This document shows positions 46,231-54,820 of a DNA stretch of 64,000 nt, one piece after another. How positions within the stretch are numbered: the first letter of the stretch is position 1; each line of letters opens with the position of its first letter. The notes under the pieces are model-generated. The model was not told the origin of the DNA. It was given only the letters and a program-made list of their open reading frames with translations, and did no database searches. The DNA is from Chloroflexota bacterium (GTDB lineage: Bacteria > Chloroflexota > Limnocylindria > Limnocylindrales > CSP1-4): contig JACPOU010000037.1 in the NCBI GenBank assembly GCA_016191345.1, positions 31,598-95,597 of the forward strand, given 5' to 3'. Position numbers and translations under genes: made by a program.

Positions 46231-47511
46231 TCAGGCTGATCCGGAGGCGGGGGTGGCGGGGCCGTCGGCCTCGGCCCGCCACGCGGCGACCACCGGATCA
46301 CGGCCGATCGCGAGCAGCAGCGCCGCCAGGAGCGTCGTCCGCGGAACGATCGAGCCGACCTCGAGGTACTCGTCCGGGGAGTGGTCACGACCGCCGATCG
46401 GGCCCAGGCCATCGATCGAGGGCACCCCCATGCCCGAGGTCGTGTTGGCATCGGAGGCCCCGCCCGTCCCGACGTCCATGGTCGAGAAGCCGAGCCGCGC
46501 GGCGAGCGCGATGACCGTGTCGGCGAGGCGGCTTGAGCGTTCCAGCTTCTCCATCGGCAGCCAGCCGGCGATCTGCTCGAAGTCGATCGTGACGTCCGGG
46601 ACGTCGGGCTCGCGGATGATGTCGCGGATGGTGGTCACGGCCGCCTCCAGTTCGGTGCGGCTGACGCCCCGGACGTCGATCTCGAGTGTCGCGAGGTCCG
46701 GGATGACGTTGGGCCGCGTCCCAGAGTGGAAGACCCCGACGTTGGCGGTCACGCCGGGCCAGTGGCCGTTCAGCGCCTGGACGCGCTCCACGAGCCGCGC
46801 GCCGGCGACGATCGCGTTGCGGCCCTTCTCGGGCTCGACCCCGGCGTGCGCGGCCCGGCCGTGGATCGTGAGGCGGATGTCGGCGATGCCCTTGCGCGAG
46901 GAGACGACGTCGCCGTTCGCCCGGGCGCACTCGAGAACGAACGTGGCGTCGGTGGCCGCGGCGACCTCGCGGATGTGGGGCGTGGAGCTCGGTGAGCCGA
47001 TCTCCTCGTCCGGGTTGGCGACGTACGTGATCCGCTCGAAGGGCAACGCATCCCAGCGGCCGCCCCCCAGCACCCGGAGCGCGTGGAGAGCGTGGAGCCC
47101 GGCGAGGAGGCCGCCCTTCATGTCGGTCACGCCGGGGCCGTAGGCGACCCCATTGGTGATCCGGAAGGGGCGCTCGGCGACGGTCCCGTCGGGGAAGACC
47201 GTGTCCATGTGCCCGATGAGGAGGATTCGAGGACCGGCGCCCGGCGTCCCCTCGAACGTGCCGATGACCGTGTCACCGAGGCGGCCCTCGGGATCCGGGC
47301 GGACCTCGACGCGCGCCCCGAGCCGCCGGAACTCGCCGGCGACCCACGCCCCGACCTCGTTCACGCCGCGGGGTGAATAGCTGCCGCAGTCGATGTTGCA
47401 GAGGCGCTCCAGCTCGGCAAGGAACCGCGGGTGCTCGGCGACGACGATCGCGTTCAGGCGTCGGAGCTCCTCGTCGGTCGCGGCCGCGCCAGGGACATGC
47501 GTCGTATCCAC
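46231..47511 (-). CDS. M20-family zinc peptidase (carboxypeptidase G2/ArgE type)
   Basis: 426 residues. Metal ligands are visible: GHMDTVFPDG (His, first pair), GVTDMKGG (bridging Asp), NPDEEIGS (catalytic and ligand Glu) and GRDHSPDEY (final His). The dimerisation domain contains GRAAHAGVEPEKGRNAI. No signal peptide. It is divergent by 104 bases from the Mur-only CphA paralogue and lies beside CphA/CphB, so cleavage of a peptide or dipeptide such as beta-Asp-Arg is possible; this is inference. The mRNA looks leaderless (TACACT, 6 bases before the GTG). Confidence 0.9.
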   Translation of the reverse strand: MDTTHVPGAAATDEELRRLNAIVVAEHPRFLAELERLCNIDCGSYSPRGVNEVGAWVAGEFRRLGARVEVRPDPEGRLGDTVIGTFEGTPGAGPRILLIGHMDTVFPDGTVAERPFRITNGVAYGPGVTDMKGGLLAGLHALHALRVLGGGRWDALPFERITYVANPDEEIGSPSSTPHIREVAAATDATFVLECARANGDVVSSRKGIADIRLTIHGRAAHAGVEPEKGRNAIVAGARLVERVQALNGHWPGVTANVGVFHSGTRPNVIPDLATLEIDVRGVSRTELEAAVTTIRDIIREPDVPDVTIDFEQIAGWLPMEKLERSSRLADTVIALAARLGFSTMDVGTGGASDANTTSGMGVPSIDGLGPIGGRDHSPDEYLEVGSIVPRTTLLAALLLAIGRDPVVAAWRAEADGPATPASGSA

Positions 47512-47517
47512 GCCCAG

Positions 47518-47523
47518 AGTGTA
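47518..47523 (-). promoter_or_regulatory. -10 box TACACT for the M20 peptidase gene
   Basis: TACACT ends 6 bases before the GTG at 47511 on the minus strand; leaderless start predicted. Confidence 0.55.
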
Positions 47524-47540
47524 GGCGGGGGGGCTTCGCC

Positions 47541-47595
47541 GCGGCCTGCGCCCCGCGGCCTGCGCCCCGCGGCCTGCGCCCCGCGGCCTGCGCCC
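47541..47595. repeat. Four 14-bp tandem repeats in the divergent promoter region
   Basis: GCGGCCTGCGCCCC repeated at 47541, 47555, 47569 and 47583 (last copy one base short). It fills the space between the M20 gene and the CphA-like gene and ends 5 bases before the -10 box of the latter, so copy number could affect expression. Confidence 0.9.
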
Positions 47596-47600
47596 ATTGC

Positions 47601-47606
47601 TATCCT
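47601..47606 (+). promoter_or_regulatory. -10 box TATCCT for the CphA-like Mur ligase gene
   Basis: TATCCT ends 9 bases before the GTG at 47616; no Shine-Dalgarno site. Confidence 0.5.
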
Positions 47607-47615
47607 CGGCGGACC

Positions 47616-49370
47616 GTGCGACTGATCGAGATCCGCCTGCTCGAGGGCCCCAGCGTCTACCGGCTCGAGCCGGTGGTCAAGGTCGAGGTCGCCATCGGGC
47701 GGCGACGGACCTGGTACGGGCAGCGCGCCCCCGGGGCGCACGCGCTCGTCTGGCTGGGCGCGACGGTCCCGCCGAAGGAGTGGCCGGACTCGATCGCGAC
47801 GCTGGCCGCCTGGGCGCGGCGGCTCCGGATCGAGCACAGGGAGGGCGTCGGGCGGATCCAGGTCCATCGCTCGTCCGACCCGGGGCACTGGATCGTGACC
47901 TGGCCGTGGATCGGGTCGGAGCGAGCGCGGCTCATCGCCGAGGCGGCGCTCGCCCTCGCGCTCCGGGACGTCACCGCCGCGCCGCGAGCGAAGCTGACCG
48001 GCGGCCAGGAGCGGATGCTCGAGGGCTGGAAGGCACGGATCGAACGGGCGTCCGCGACACCGTCGCCGTGGATCCGCGACGCGGCGCGGCGCATCCCGGT
48101 CATCTCGATCTCCGGCACCAACGGCAAGTCGACGACGACGCGCCTCCTCACCCGGATCCTGCTCCGGGCGGGGCGCCACGTCGGGACGACGACCTCGGAC
48201 GGGGTGCTCGTGGACGAGCGGATGGTCGATCCGGGCGACTGGACCGGCCCCGGCGGCGCCCAGGAGATCCTGCGGCGCTCCGACATCGACGTCGCCGTCC
48301 TCGAAACCGCCCGGGGCGGGATCGTCCTCCGCGGCGTGGGCTACGAGTCGAACGACGCGAGCATCCTGACGAACGTCTCATCGGACCACCTCGACCTGCA
48401 GGGAATCCACACGCTCCCGGAGCTGGCCGAGGTCAAGGCCACGATCTGCCGGATCACGACGCGCGACGGGTGGGTGATCCTGAACGCCGACGACCCCTAT
48501 GTGGCCCCGATCGCGCGCCGCGTCCGGGCGCACGTGGCGTACTTCTCGCTCCTCGCCCCGGACGGGCCGGTCGTGAAGCGGCACCTCGGCCGCGGCGGCC
48601 GCGCCTACCTCGTCCGGCGCGGCGAGCTCGGCGAGGCGGAGGGCCGCGCCTGGACGCCGATCGCGCCGGTCCGCGAGGTCCCGATCACGCTGTCCGGCCT
48701 CGCCCGGCACAACGTCGCGAACGCCCTCGCCGCGGCGGCCGGCGCGCGGGCCCTCGGTGCCTCGATCGAGGAGGTGCGGCGCGGCCTCGTCGACTTCCGC
48801 CCGAGCGCGAACGAATCACCGGGGCGGCTGAACATCTTCCGCTCCGGGTCGCGGATCGCGATCGTGGACTTCGCCCACAACGAGGCCGGGGTCAGCTCGC
48901 TGCTCGACGTGGCCGAGGGGCTGGCCACGGGCGCCGGCGGGCGGGTCTCGCCGATCACGCTCATCGTGGGGACGGCCGGCGACCGGCCCGACGACACGCT
49001 CCGCGGCATGGGCGCGATCGCCGCGCAGCGGGTCCAGCGCCTCGCGATCAAGGAAACCCTTGCGTACCTCCGCGGACGGCGACGGGAATCGGTCATCGGA
49101 GAGCTGCGGGCCGGGGCGACCGGCGCCGGCTGGACGGACGAGATCCCCGTGTACGAGTCGGAGACCGCGGCGCTGCGCGCCGAGCTCAACGGGGCCGGTG
49201 GCGCGGCCCACGGCGGGCGCCCGGACGCGGCCCGGATCGTGGTCCTCCTGTGCCACGAGGATCGCGAAGGAGTGTTCCGGCTCCTCGATGAGCTCGGCTT
49301 TCGTCCCGTGCAGACCGCCGCCGACCTCCTCAGCCTCGCTCCCCGCCTCGAGGAGCGCCCGCGGCGATAG
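47616..49370 (+). CDS. CphA-like Mur-ligase protein without the ATP-grasp domain
   Basis: 584 residues. The first 25 residues (IEIRLLEGPSVYRLEPVVKVEVAIG) match the opening of the CphA in this window (LETRILRGPNYWSRSPVVRMLVDLG), but the central ATP-grasp domain is missing. From about residue 160 it is Mur ligase: ISGTNGKSTTTR, then DWTGPGGAQEILRR, VLETARGGIVLRGVGYESNDASILTNVSSDHLDLQG, and the C-terminal SPGRLNIFRSGSRIAIVDFAHNEAG. These parallel CphA closely (DMSGPKSA, FEVARGGILREGLGYDRNDVAVVTNVTGDHLGLGG). In CphA the Mur half adds arginine, so this could ligate an amino acid to a cyanophycin-like chain or another peptide. It is convergent with cphA. Confidence 0.8.
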   Translation: MRLIEIRLLEGPSVYRLEPVVKVEVAIGRRRTWYGQRAPGAHALVWLGATVPPKEWPDSIATLAAWARRLRIEHREGVGRIQVHRSSDPGHWIVTWPWIGSERARLIAEAALALALRDVTAAPRAKLTGGQERMLEGWKARIERASATPSPWIRDAARRIPVISISGTNGKSTTTRLLTRILLRAGRHVGTTTSDGVLVDERMVDPGDWTGPGGAQEILRRSDIDVAVLETARGGIVLRGVGYESNDASILTNVSSDHLDLQGIHTLPELAEVKATICRITTRDGWVILNADDPYVAPIARRVRAHVAYFSLLAPDGPVVKRHLGRGGRAYLVRRGELGEAEGRAWTPIAPVREVPITLSGLARHNVANALAAAAGARALGASIEEVRRGLVDFRPSANESPGRLNIFRSGSRIAIVDFAHNEAGVSSLLDVAEGLATGAGGRVSPITLIVGTAGDRPDDTLRGMGAIAAQRVQRLAIKETLAYLRGRRRESVIGELRAGATGAGWTDEIPVYESETAALRAELNGAGGAAHGGRPDAARIVVLLCHEDREGVFRLLDELGFRPVQTAADLLSLAPRLEERPRR

Positions 49371-49477
49371 CGTGGCGCGCCTGGCGCAGGCTCCCTTGCG
49401 GCGCGCGGTCGCGACCGCGCATGATGGGGCCAGCGCCGGAGCCCCGGCGGGTCGCGAGGGACGGAGGGTTCTGCACC

Positions 49478-49576
49478 GTGGAGATGGCGATCGGAATCGC
49501 GCTCGTGGTGATCTCGGCCGTGCTGATCCTGGGGATCGTCCGCGTCGTCAGCGCGAACCTGAACATCGGGCGGTAG
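49478..49576 (+). CDS. 32-residue single-membrane-segment miniprotein
   Basis: GTG at 49478 lies 9 bases after GGAGGG; a second possible start is the ATG at 49484. The peptide reads VEMAIGIALVVISAVLILG then IVRVVSANLNIGR: one hydrophobic helix of about 20 residues with a basic C-terminal end. It lies between the CphA-like gene and the repeat region. I do not recognise it; such small membrane peptides often assist larger membrane proteins. Confidence 0.55.
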   Translation: MEMAIGIALVVISAVLILGIVRVVSANLNIGR

Positions 49577-49582
49577 GCACAG

Positions 49583-49725
49583 CCCGCCCGCGGCGCGCGA
49601 CTCGGCGAGGCGTGCCGCCCGCCCGCGGCGCGCGACTCGGCGAGGCGTGCCGGCCACCTGGCGCAGTCCGCGACGCAACGAGGCGCGCAGCCCGCCCGCG
49701 GCGCGCGACTCGGCCAGTGCTGGCC
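49583..49725. repeat. 35-bp direct repeats
   Basis: CCCGCCCGCGGCGCGCGACT begins at 49583, 49618 and 49691. The first two copies form a 35-bp tandem pair; the third is separated by about 38 bases of degenerate sequence. No gene is visible from 49577 to 50150. Confidence 0.8.
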
Positions 49726-49961
49726 GGCTGACCCGACCAGCGGCCGCCGACGGACCAGCTCGCAGCGGTTGCGTCCCCAGTCGAGCCTGACCCCACTTGT
49801 CAGGAATCGCCGCGCGGCATCGGTGACGGCCGCTCGCGCCCCGGTGGGGCCCTGCCCGCCGTGCGAGCGCGCGGCCCGGCGCCGCCCCGAGCGTGGTTCG
49901 GACGTCCGGAGCGGCAGCTTCGGGCTCCGAAGGTCGGGTCGCCCGCCATCGAGTCCGGCGG

Positions 49962-50075
49962 GCGATTCCTGACGGGACGAGTGACCGCCCGGAACGACCC
50001 GATGCGTCGGAGCGATTCCTGACGGGACGAGTGGCCGCCCGACGCGACCCGATGCGTCGGAGCGATCCCTGACGA
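49962..50075. repeat. 50-bp tandem repeats downstream of cphA
   Basis: GCGATTCCTGACGGGACGAG starts at 49962 and 50012, with a shortened third copy at 50062 (GCGATCCCTGACGAGACG). An inverted piece, TCAGGAATCGC, is at about 49800. Each 50-bp copy ends CGACCCGATGCGTCGGA. The array sits before the convergent end of cphA. Confidence 0.8.
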
Positions 50076-50150
50076 GACGCCGAGCCGGGGGCGCAGCACG
50101 AGCTGCAGTGCGGCATGCGGGGCGGGCAGGGCGGCGGCCGCGCCGCTCTC

Positions 50151-52955
50151 CTACCCCTCCGGCGCCTCGAGCTCGCCCGGATCGGCGAAGGCGGTGGTCC
50201 CCAGGCCGTGGCCCGCAGCGGCCATCGTCTCCTTGTAGACCCCGATCGCGTCGTCGACGCACATCACGAGCAGGTCGCCGGGGTTCGCGCGCCGGAGGGC
50301 GGTCCGGACCGCGGCCATCTCATCGAGGATCTCGTCCGCCCGCGTGGTCCGCGCCCCGTCGCCCCGGGCCCGACGGATCCCGTCCAGGACATGCGCCGCG
50401 GTTTCGGCCGGGGCACGCCCGCGGAGGTTCCGGTCCTCACGGACGATGATCTCGTCGAAGGCCCCCGCGGCCAGGGCGCCGTAGTCGCGCATGTCGTCGT
50501 CGCGGCGATCGCCCGGCACGCCGATGACCCCGATGGCCCGGCCGGAACGCACCCCGTTCTCGACCATCATCCGGTTCACGAAGTCGGCCAGGTTCCGCAT
50601 CCCGTCCACGTTGTGGCAGTAGTCGATGACCACGCGGACGCCGGCGACCTCGACCAGATTCAGCCGGCCCGGTGCCTGGAAGAAGGACGTCGTGAACGTT
50701 CGCAACCCCTGCCGGATGTCGTGGAGGTGGGCGCCCGCGGCCCACGCGGCCGCCGCGGCCGCCAGCGCGTTCGCCACGTTCATCCGGGCCTTGCCCCAGA
50801 ACGTCGCCGGGATGAGGTGGGTGTAGAGGACCGGCATCGTCCGCGGCCCGTGGCGGAGGACGATCTGGTCGCCTTCCGGCGTCGGCCGGATGACGAAGGC
50901 GGCGCCGCCCCGCCCGCAGTGTCCGTCGACCCGATCGAAGCCCGGCTGGTGCTTCTCCGTCTCCATCGAGAAATAGACGACCGCGCCGTCGCAGTGCTGG
51001 CCCATCCGGGCGACGTTGACGTCGTCCGCGTTGAGGACCGCGGACCCCGTCCGCGGGACCGCGTCGACGAGCACGCCCTTGACGTCGGCGAGCTGCCGGA
51101 GCGTGTCGATGCCGCCGAGCCCCAGGTGGTCGCCGGTGACGTTCGTGACGACCGCAACGTCGTTCCGGTCGTAGCCCAGCCCCTCGCGGAGGATCCCGCC
51201 CCGGGCGACCTCGAAGACCGCGGTGTCCACGGTCGGGTTCTGGAGGATCATCCGGGCCGACTTCGGGCCGGACATGTCGCCCCGCTTGATCATCCGGCCG
51301 TCGACGACGATGCCGTCGGTCGAGGTCATCCCGATCCGGCGGCCCATGAGCTTCAGGATGTGGGCGATCATCCGGACCGTCGTCGTCTTGCCGTTCGTGC
51401 CGGTCACGCCGATGATCGGGATGCGGGACGGCGCGCCGGAGGGGAAGAGCAGGTCGATGACCGGCTTGGCGACGTACTGCGGCTCGCCTTCCGTCGGGTG
51501 GGTGTGCATCCGGAATCCCGGCGCGGCGTTGACCTCGACGATCGCCCCGCCCGTCTCGCGGACGGGGACGGTGATGTCCGGGCAGATGAAGTCGATGCCC
51601 GCGACGTCGAGGCCCACCACCCGGGCGGCCATCTCGGCGATCTCGATGTTGTCCGGATGGGCCTCGATCGTCCGGTCGATCGATGTCCCGCCGGTGGACA
51701 TGTTGCCGGTCAGGGCAAGCTTCACGGCCGTGCCCTTCGGGGGCACGGAATCCATCTCGAAGCCCTGGCCGCGCACGAGCTCGATCGCCGCGTCATCCAC
51801 CTTGATCTTCGTCAGGACCTTCTCGTGGCCGATGCCACGCCGCGGATCGGCGTTCGTCGTCTCGACGAGCTCGACGATCGTCCGCACGCCGTCGCCCACG
51901 ACCGAGGCGGGCACGCGCTCGGCGATGGCCGCCACCTTGCCGCCGATGACGAGGCAGCGGTAGTCACTGCCGTGGATGTACGTCTCGACGACGACCTCGC
52001 CCGAGCGAGATTCGCGGAGCGCCCCGGGCCAGGCGGCGCGGACGTCGTCCTCGGAGCGGAGGTCGAGGTGGACGCCCCGGCCGTGGTTGCCGTCGAGGGG
52101 CTTGATCACGCAGGGGAACCCGAGGCGCTTCGCGGTCGCGACCGCGCTCTCGACGTCCTCCACGACGTCGGCCTTCGGGACGGGCAGGCCCGCCGAATCG
52201 AGCAGCTTGTTGGTGAGGTTCTTGTCGCTCGCGATGTCGACCGCGATGCCCGAGGTCCGGGACGTCATCGTGGCCCGGATGCGCTGCTGGTGGACACCCT
52301 GGCCGAGCTGGACGAGCGAGTGCCGGTCCAGGCGGATGAACGGGATGTCGCGCGAGGCGGCCTCGTCGATGATCGCCTGGGTGGACGGCCCGAACGCCTG
52401 TCGCTCGGCGAGGCGGATGAGCCGCTCCAGCTCGGCGACGTAGTCGAGCTCGGGGTCCGAGGCCGGATCGACGAGATGGTTGACGATCCTGACGGCGAGC
52501 TTGCCGGCCTCGATGCCGACGGTCTCCTCGCGGAACTCGTAGATGACGTTGTACTGGCCCTCGGCCCCCGCGCCGCGGGTCTTGCCGTGCCGGACGTCCG
52601 TGCCCGCGAGGTTCTGGAGCTCGAGGGCGATGTGCTCCGAGACGTGACCGGCCCAGGTCCCGTCCCGGAGCCGGGTCAGGAAGCCGCCCCGCCGGTTCAG
52701 CGAGCAGGCGTGGTCCTCCAGCGACGGGATCCAGGCGATGAGGCCGTCCACGAAGCCCGGGATCGTGTTCGAGGGGAACTGCTCGAGCGAGCCGAGGTCC
52801 ACGAGCATCCGGACGACCGGCGACCGCGACCAGTAGTTGGGCCCGCGGAGGATCCGGGTCTCGAGGATCCGGAGGTCGGGCGAGGGCCGCGCGCCGGCCG
52901 CGGCCGCGCTGCGGGACCGCTTCGTGCGGCTGCTCTTCGCGACGGCCTCGGCCAC
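50151..52955 (-). CDS. cphA: Cyanophycin synthetase
   Basis: Non-ribosomally builds cyanophycin, a poly-aspartate backbone with arginine side chains, as a carbon/nitrogen/energy store. 934 residues, full CphA1 layout: N-terminal domain (about 25-190), ATP-grasp domain (about 215-490; SDKNLTNKLLDSAGLPVP, CVIKPLDGNHGRGV, VEVNAAPGFRMH) that adds aspartate, and Mur-ligase domain (about 500-934; GVTGTNGKTTT, FEVARGGILREG) that adds arginine. GTG start at 52955 after GGAGGAGGGAG. It lies 43 bases after cyanophycinase on the same strand, forming cphB-cphA. Confidence 0.95.
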   Translation of the reverse strand: MAEAVAKSSRTKRSRSAAAAGARPSPDLRILETRILRGPNYWSRSPVVRMLVDLGSLEQFPSNTIPGFVDGLIAWIPSLEDHACSLNRRGGFLTRLRDGTWAGHVSEHIALELQNLAGTDVRHGKTRGAGAEGQYNVIYEFREETVGIEAGKLAVRIVNHLVDPASDPELDYVAELERLIRLAERQAFGPSTQAIIDEAASRDIPFIRLDRHSLVQLGQGVHQQRIRATMTSRTSGIAVDIASDKNLTNKLLDSAGLPVPKADVVEDVESAVATAKRLGFPCVIKPLDGNHGRGVHLDLRSEDDVRAAWPGALRESRSGEVVVETYIHGSDYRCLVIGGKVAAIAERVPASVVGDGVRTIVELVETTNADPRRGIGHEKVLTKIKVDDAAIELVRGQGFEMDSVPPKGTAVKLALTGNMSTGGTSIDRTIEAHPDNIEIAEMAARVVGLDVAGIDFICPDITVPVRETGGAIVEVNAAPGFRMHTHPTEGEPQYVAKPVIDLLFPSGAPSRIPIIGVTGTNGKTTTVRMIAHILKLMGRRIGMTSTDGIVVDGRMIKRGDMSGPKSARMILQNPTVDTAVFEVARGGILREGLGYDRNDVAVVTNVTGDHLGLGGIDTLRQLADVKGVLVDAVPRTGSAVLNADDVNVARMGQHCDGAVVYFSMETEKHQPGFDRVDGHCGRGGAAFVIRPTPEGDQIVLRHGPRTMPVLYTHLIPATFWGKARMNVANALAAAAAAWAAGAHLHDIRQGLRTFTTSFFQAPGRLNLVEVAGVRVVIDYCHNVDGMRNLADFVNRMMVENGVRSGRAIGVIGVPGDRRDDDMRDYGALAAGAFDEIIVREDRNLRGRAPAETAAHVLDGIRRARGDGARTTRADEILDEMAAVRTALRRANPGDLLVMCVDDAIGVYKETMAAAGHGLGTTAFADPGELEAPEG

Positions 52956-52998
52956 GGGCTCCCTCCTCCCGCCGGCGGCGCCGGCGCCTCGATCGATG

Positions 52999-53841
52999 CT
53001 AGCTGGACGCGGCCGCGCTCTCGCCGCCGGGCAGTGCCGTCAGGTTCGGCTGGTTCACGCGGTGGCGCCGCCGGAGGTCGAAGCGATACCCGGCCGGGAG
53101 CGAATGGAGCACCACGCCGCTGATCATGACCGGCTTGTGGCCCTTGATCTCCCAGGCGTCCGTCTCGGCCGCCGCGCCATCCACGACCGTGACGCTCCCA
53201 CGGCCGATGACCTCGAGGACCTGGTCCGGCCCGACGACGCCGGCCGTGTCCTCGTCCACGCCGAGGCCCAGGAGGCTCGGGTTCTGGGCGATCAGGCTCA
53301 GCAGCCGTCCGAGGCGGTTCCGCTGCTGGAAGTGCTGGTCGACGATGACGCCGGGCAGGACCCCGAGGCCGGCCGCGATCGCCGCCATCCGGTGCTTGGG
53401 CGTCGCCCCGGACGCCCCGAACGCGATCATGTGGCTGGACATGGCGCTCGCCCCGGCCGACGTCCCCGCGATCACCGCGCCATGGCGGAACCGCTCCAGG
53501 ACGGCCTCCGCGAGCCGCGTTCCGCCGAGGGTGGAGCTGAGCCGGAGCTGGTTGCCGCCGGTCAGGAAGACGCCGGTCGCGTCGCGGACCGCGCGGGCGA
53601 ACGTCTCGTCGTTGGCCTGGGCGCGGGTCATCGCGTGGAGCGGCCGGACGGTCGCGACGCCCATCTCCATGAAGATCTGCCGATAGCGCTCGCCCGCCTC
53701 GTGGCCGAGGGACGACGCCGTGGAGATGACCGCGACGATCGCGTCGGCGCCGCCCGCGAGGGCGACGAAGCGGTTGAGGATGATCCGGTCCCGGATCTTG
53801 TCCTCAGCACCCCCGATGACGATGACCGTGCCGTCGCTCAT
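52999..53841 (-). CDS. cphB: Cyanophycinase
   Basis: Serine exopeptidase that releases beta-Asp-Arg dipeptides from cyanophycin. 280 residues of the S51 family: VIVIGGAEDK at the N-terminus, FLTGGNQLRL, the nucleophile in AGTSAGASAMS, and VIVDQHFQQRNRLGRLL with the conserved Gln/Arg region. Intracellular type, no signal peptide. ATG at 53841 with a TATACT hexamer 11 bases before it, so the leader is only a few bases. Operon with cphA. Confidence 0.95.
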   Translation of the reverse strand: MSDGTVIVIGGAEDKIRDRIILNRFVALAGGADAIVAVISTASSLGHEAGERYRQIFMEMGVATVRPLHAMTRAQANDETFARAVRDATGVFLTGGNQLRLSSTLGGTRLAEAVLERFRHGAVIAGTSAGASAMSSHMIAFGASGATPKHRMAAIAAGLGVLPGVIVDQHFQQRNRLGRLLSLIAQNPSLLGLGVDEDTAGVVGPDQVLEVIGRGSVTVVDGAAAETDAWEIKGHKPVMISGVVLHSLPAGYRFDLRRRHRVNQPNLTALPGGESAAASS

Positions 53842-53852
53842 GGTTGGGCGGG

Positions 53853-53858
53853 AGTATA
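53853..53858 (-). promoter_or_regulatory. -10 box TATACT for cphB-cphA
   Basis: TATACT ends 11 bases before the cphB ATG on the minus strand; a leader of about 4 bases is expected, with no Shine-Dalgarno site. Confidence 0.6.
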
Positions 53859-54092
53859 CCGGCGGGACGATGCCCGCCGGCCGATCGGCGCCATGGCCGG
53901 ACGGTGGCCCGCGTCCGTCGCCCGGCGCCCGGACTGATGACCGGTCCGGGAACATCGCGTCGCCGACGGGGCCCCGGGACCGGCTGCAGGAGCACCCCCC
54001 GGGCGACGAAGCCCGCGACCCCGAGCGGGAACGCGGTTCGCGGCCCGTCCGGCAGGCCGTGCTCCGCCCAGGACGCCGCGCCGGGCCTGACG

Positions 54093-54806
54093 TCACTCGG
54101 CCGTGGGACGACCCTCCGGATCGAGCGTGGCCGTGGTCCGGATCGGGATCATTCGCCGATCGGTCGCCCCCGGCGCGACGAACCGGAAGACAGACCGGTC
54201 GAGCGAGTAGATCCCCGTACAGGCGAGGCCGATCTCGCCGACGCGGAACGTGAAGACCGGATTTTCGCGGTTGCCCGCGTAGTGGTGGGCGCCGCCGTCC
54301 GCGGTCACGACGGCGAGGTTCGCCTGGCCGCCGAACGTGTCGTGGAGCGCCCCGAGCACGTGGGGCACGGATTCGCCGGACCGCCACTCGTCCTCGAGCC
54401 AGCGGGCGCCGACCTCCGTGTCCGCACGGCCGCGGATCCGGCCCTGGGCGCGGTAGCGGGAGCGCCAGTCGCGGTGGAGGAGCAGGTCGCCGTTGTGGCT
54501 GAAGGCGTACCGCCCGGCCGGGTCGTCGAACGGCTGCGTGTCCGGGAGGCCGAGCGTGGAGAGCCGCGACGGCCGGCGGAGGTGGACCAGGGCCGTCGTC
54601 GTCTCGACGGCTCCCACCTGCTCGCGACGCGGGTCGTCGCGGAAGGCCCGGATGTCGCGGTGGCTCACGATCCGCCCGTCAGGCGCCAGCCAGGACGCGC
54701 CCCAGCCGAATCCGGCGATCCCGAAGCGCTCCAGGCGTTCCGTGAGATCCCAGAGCGAGTCGAGCCGGAACGGTGCCGCGGACCTCGCCACGTAGTGCTC
54801 GCACAT
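54093..54806 (-). CDS. Class II glutamine amidotransferase domain protein
   Basis: 237 residues, one Ntn-type glutaminase domain. Initiator Met is followed by Cys2, the expected nucleophile once Met is removed. Later motifs: TALVHLRRPS (Arg binding the substrate carboxylate) and YAFSHNGDLLLHRDW (the conserved F-x-H-N-G). There is no synthase domain, so it belongs to the YafJ-like stand-alone group with unknown acceptor. The mRNA may be leaderless: a TATGAT overlapping the nei stop codon ends 8 bases before the ATG. Confidence 0.85.
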   Translation of the reverse strand: MCEHYVARSAAPFRLDSLWDLTERLERFGIAGFGWGASWLAPDGRIVSHRDIRAFRDDPRREQVGAVETTTALVHLRRPSRLSTLGLPDTQPFDDPAGRYAFSHNGDLLLHRDWRSRYRAQGRIRGRADTEVGARWLEDEWRSGESVPHVLGALHDTFGGQANLAVVTADGGAHHYAGNRENPVFTFRVGEIGLACTGIYSLDRSVFRFVAPGATDRRMIPIRTTATLDPEGRPTAE

Positions 54807-54814
54807 CGCGGCCG

Positions 54815-54820
54815 ATCATA
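54815..54820 (-). promoter_or_regulatory. -10 box TATGAT for the glutamine amidotransferase gene
   Basis: TATGAT overlaps the nei TGA stop and ends 8 bases before the ATG at 54806. Confidence 0.5.
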
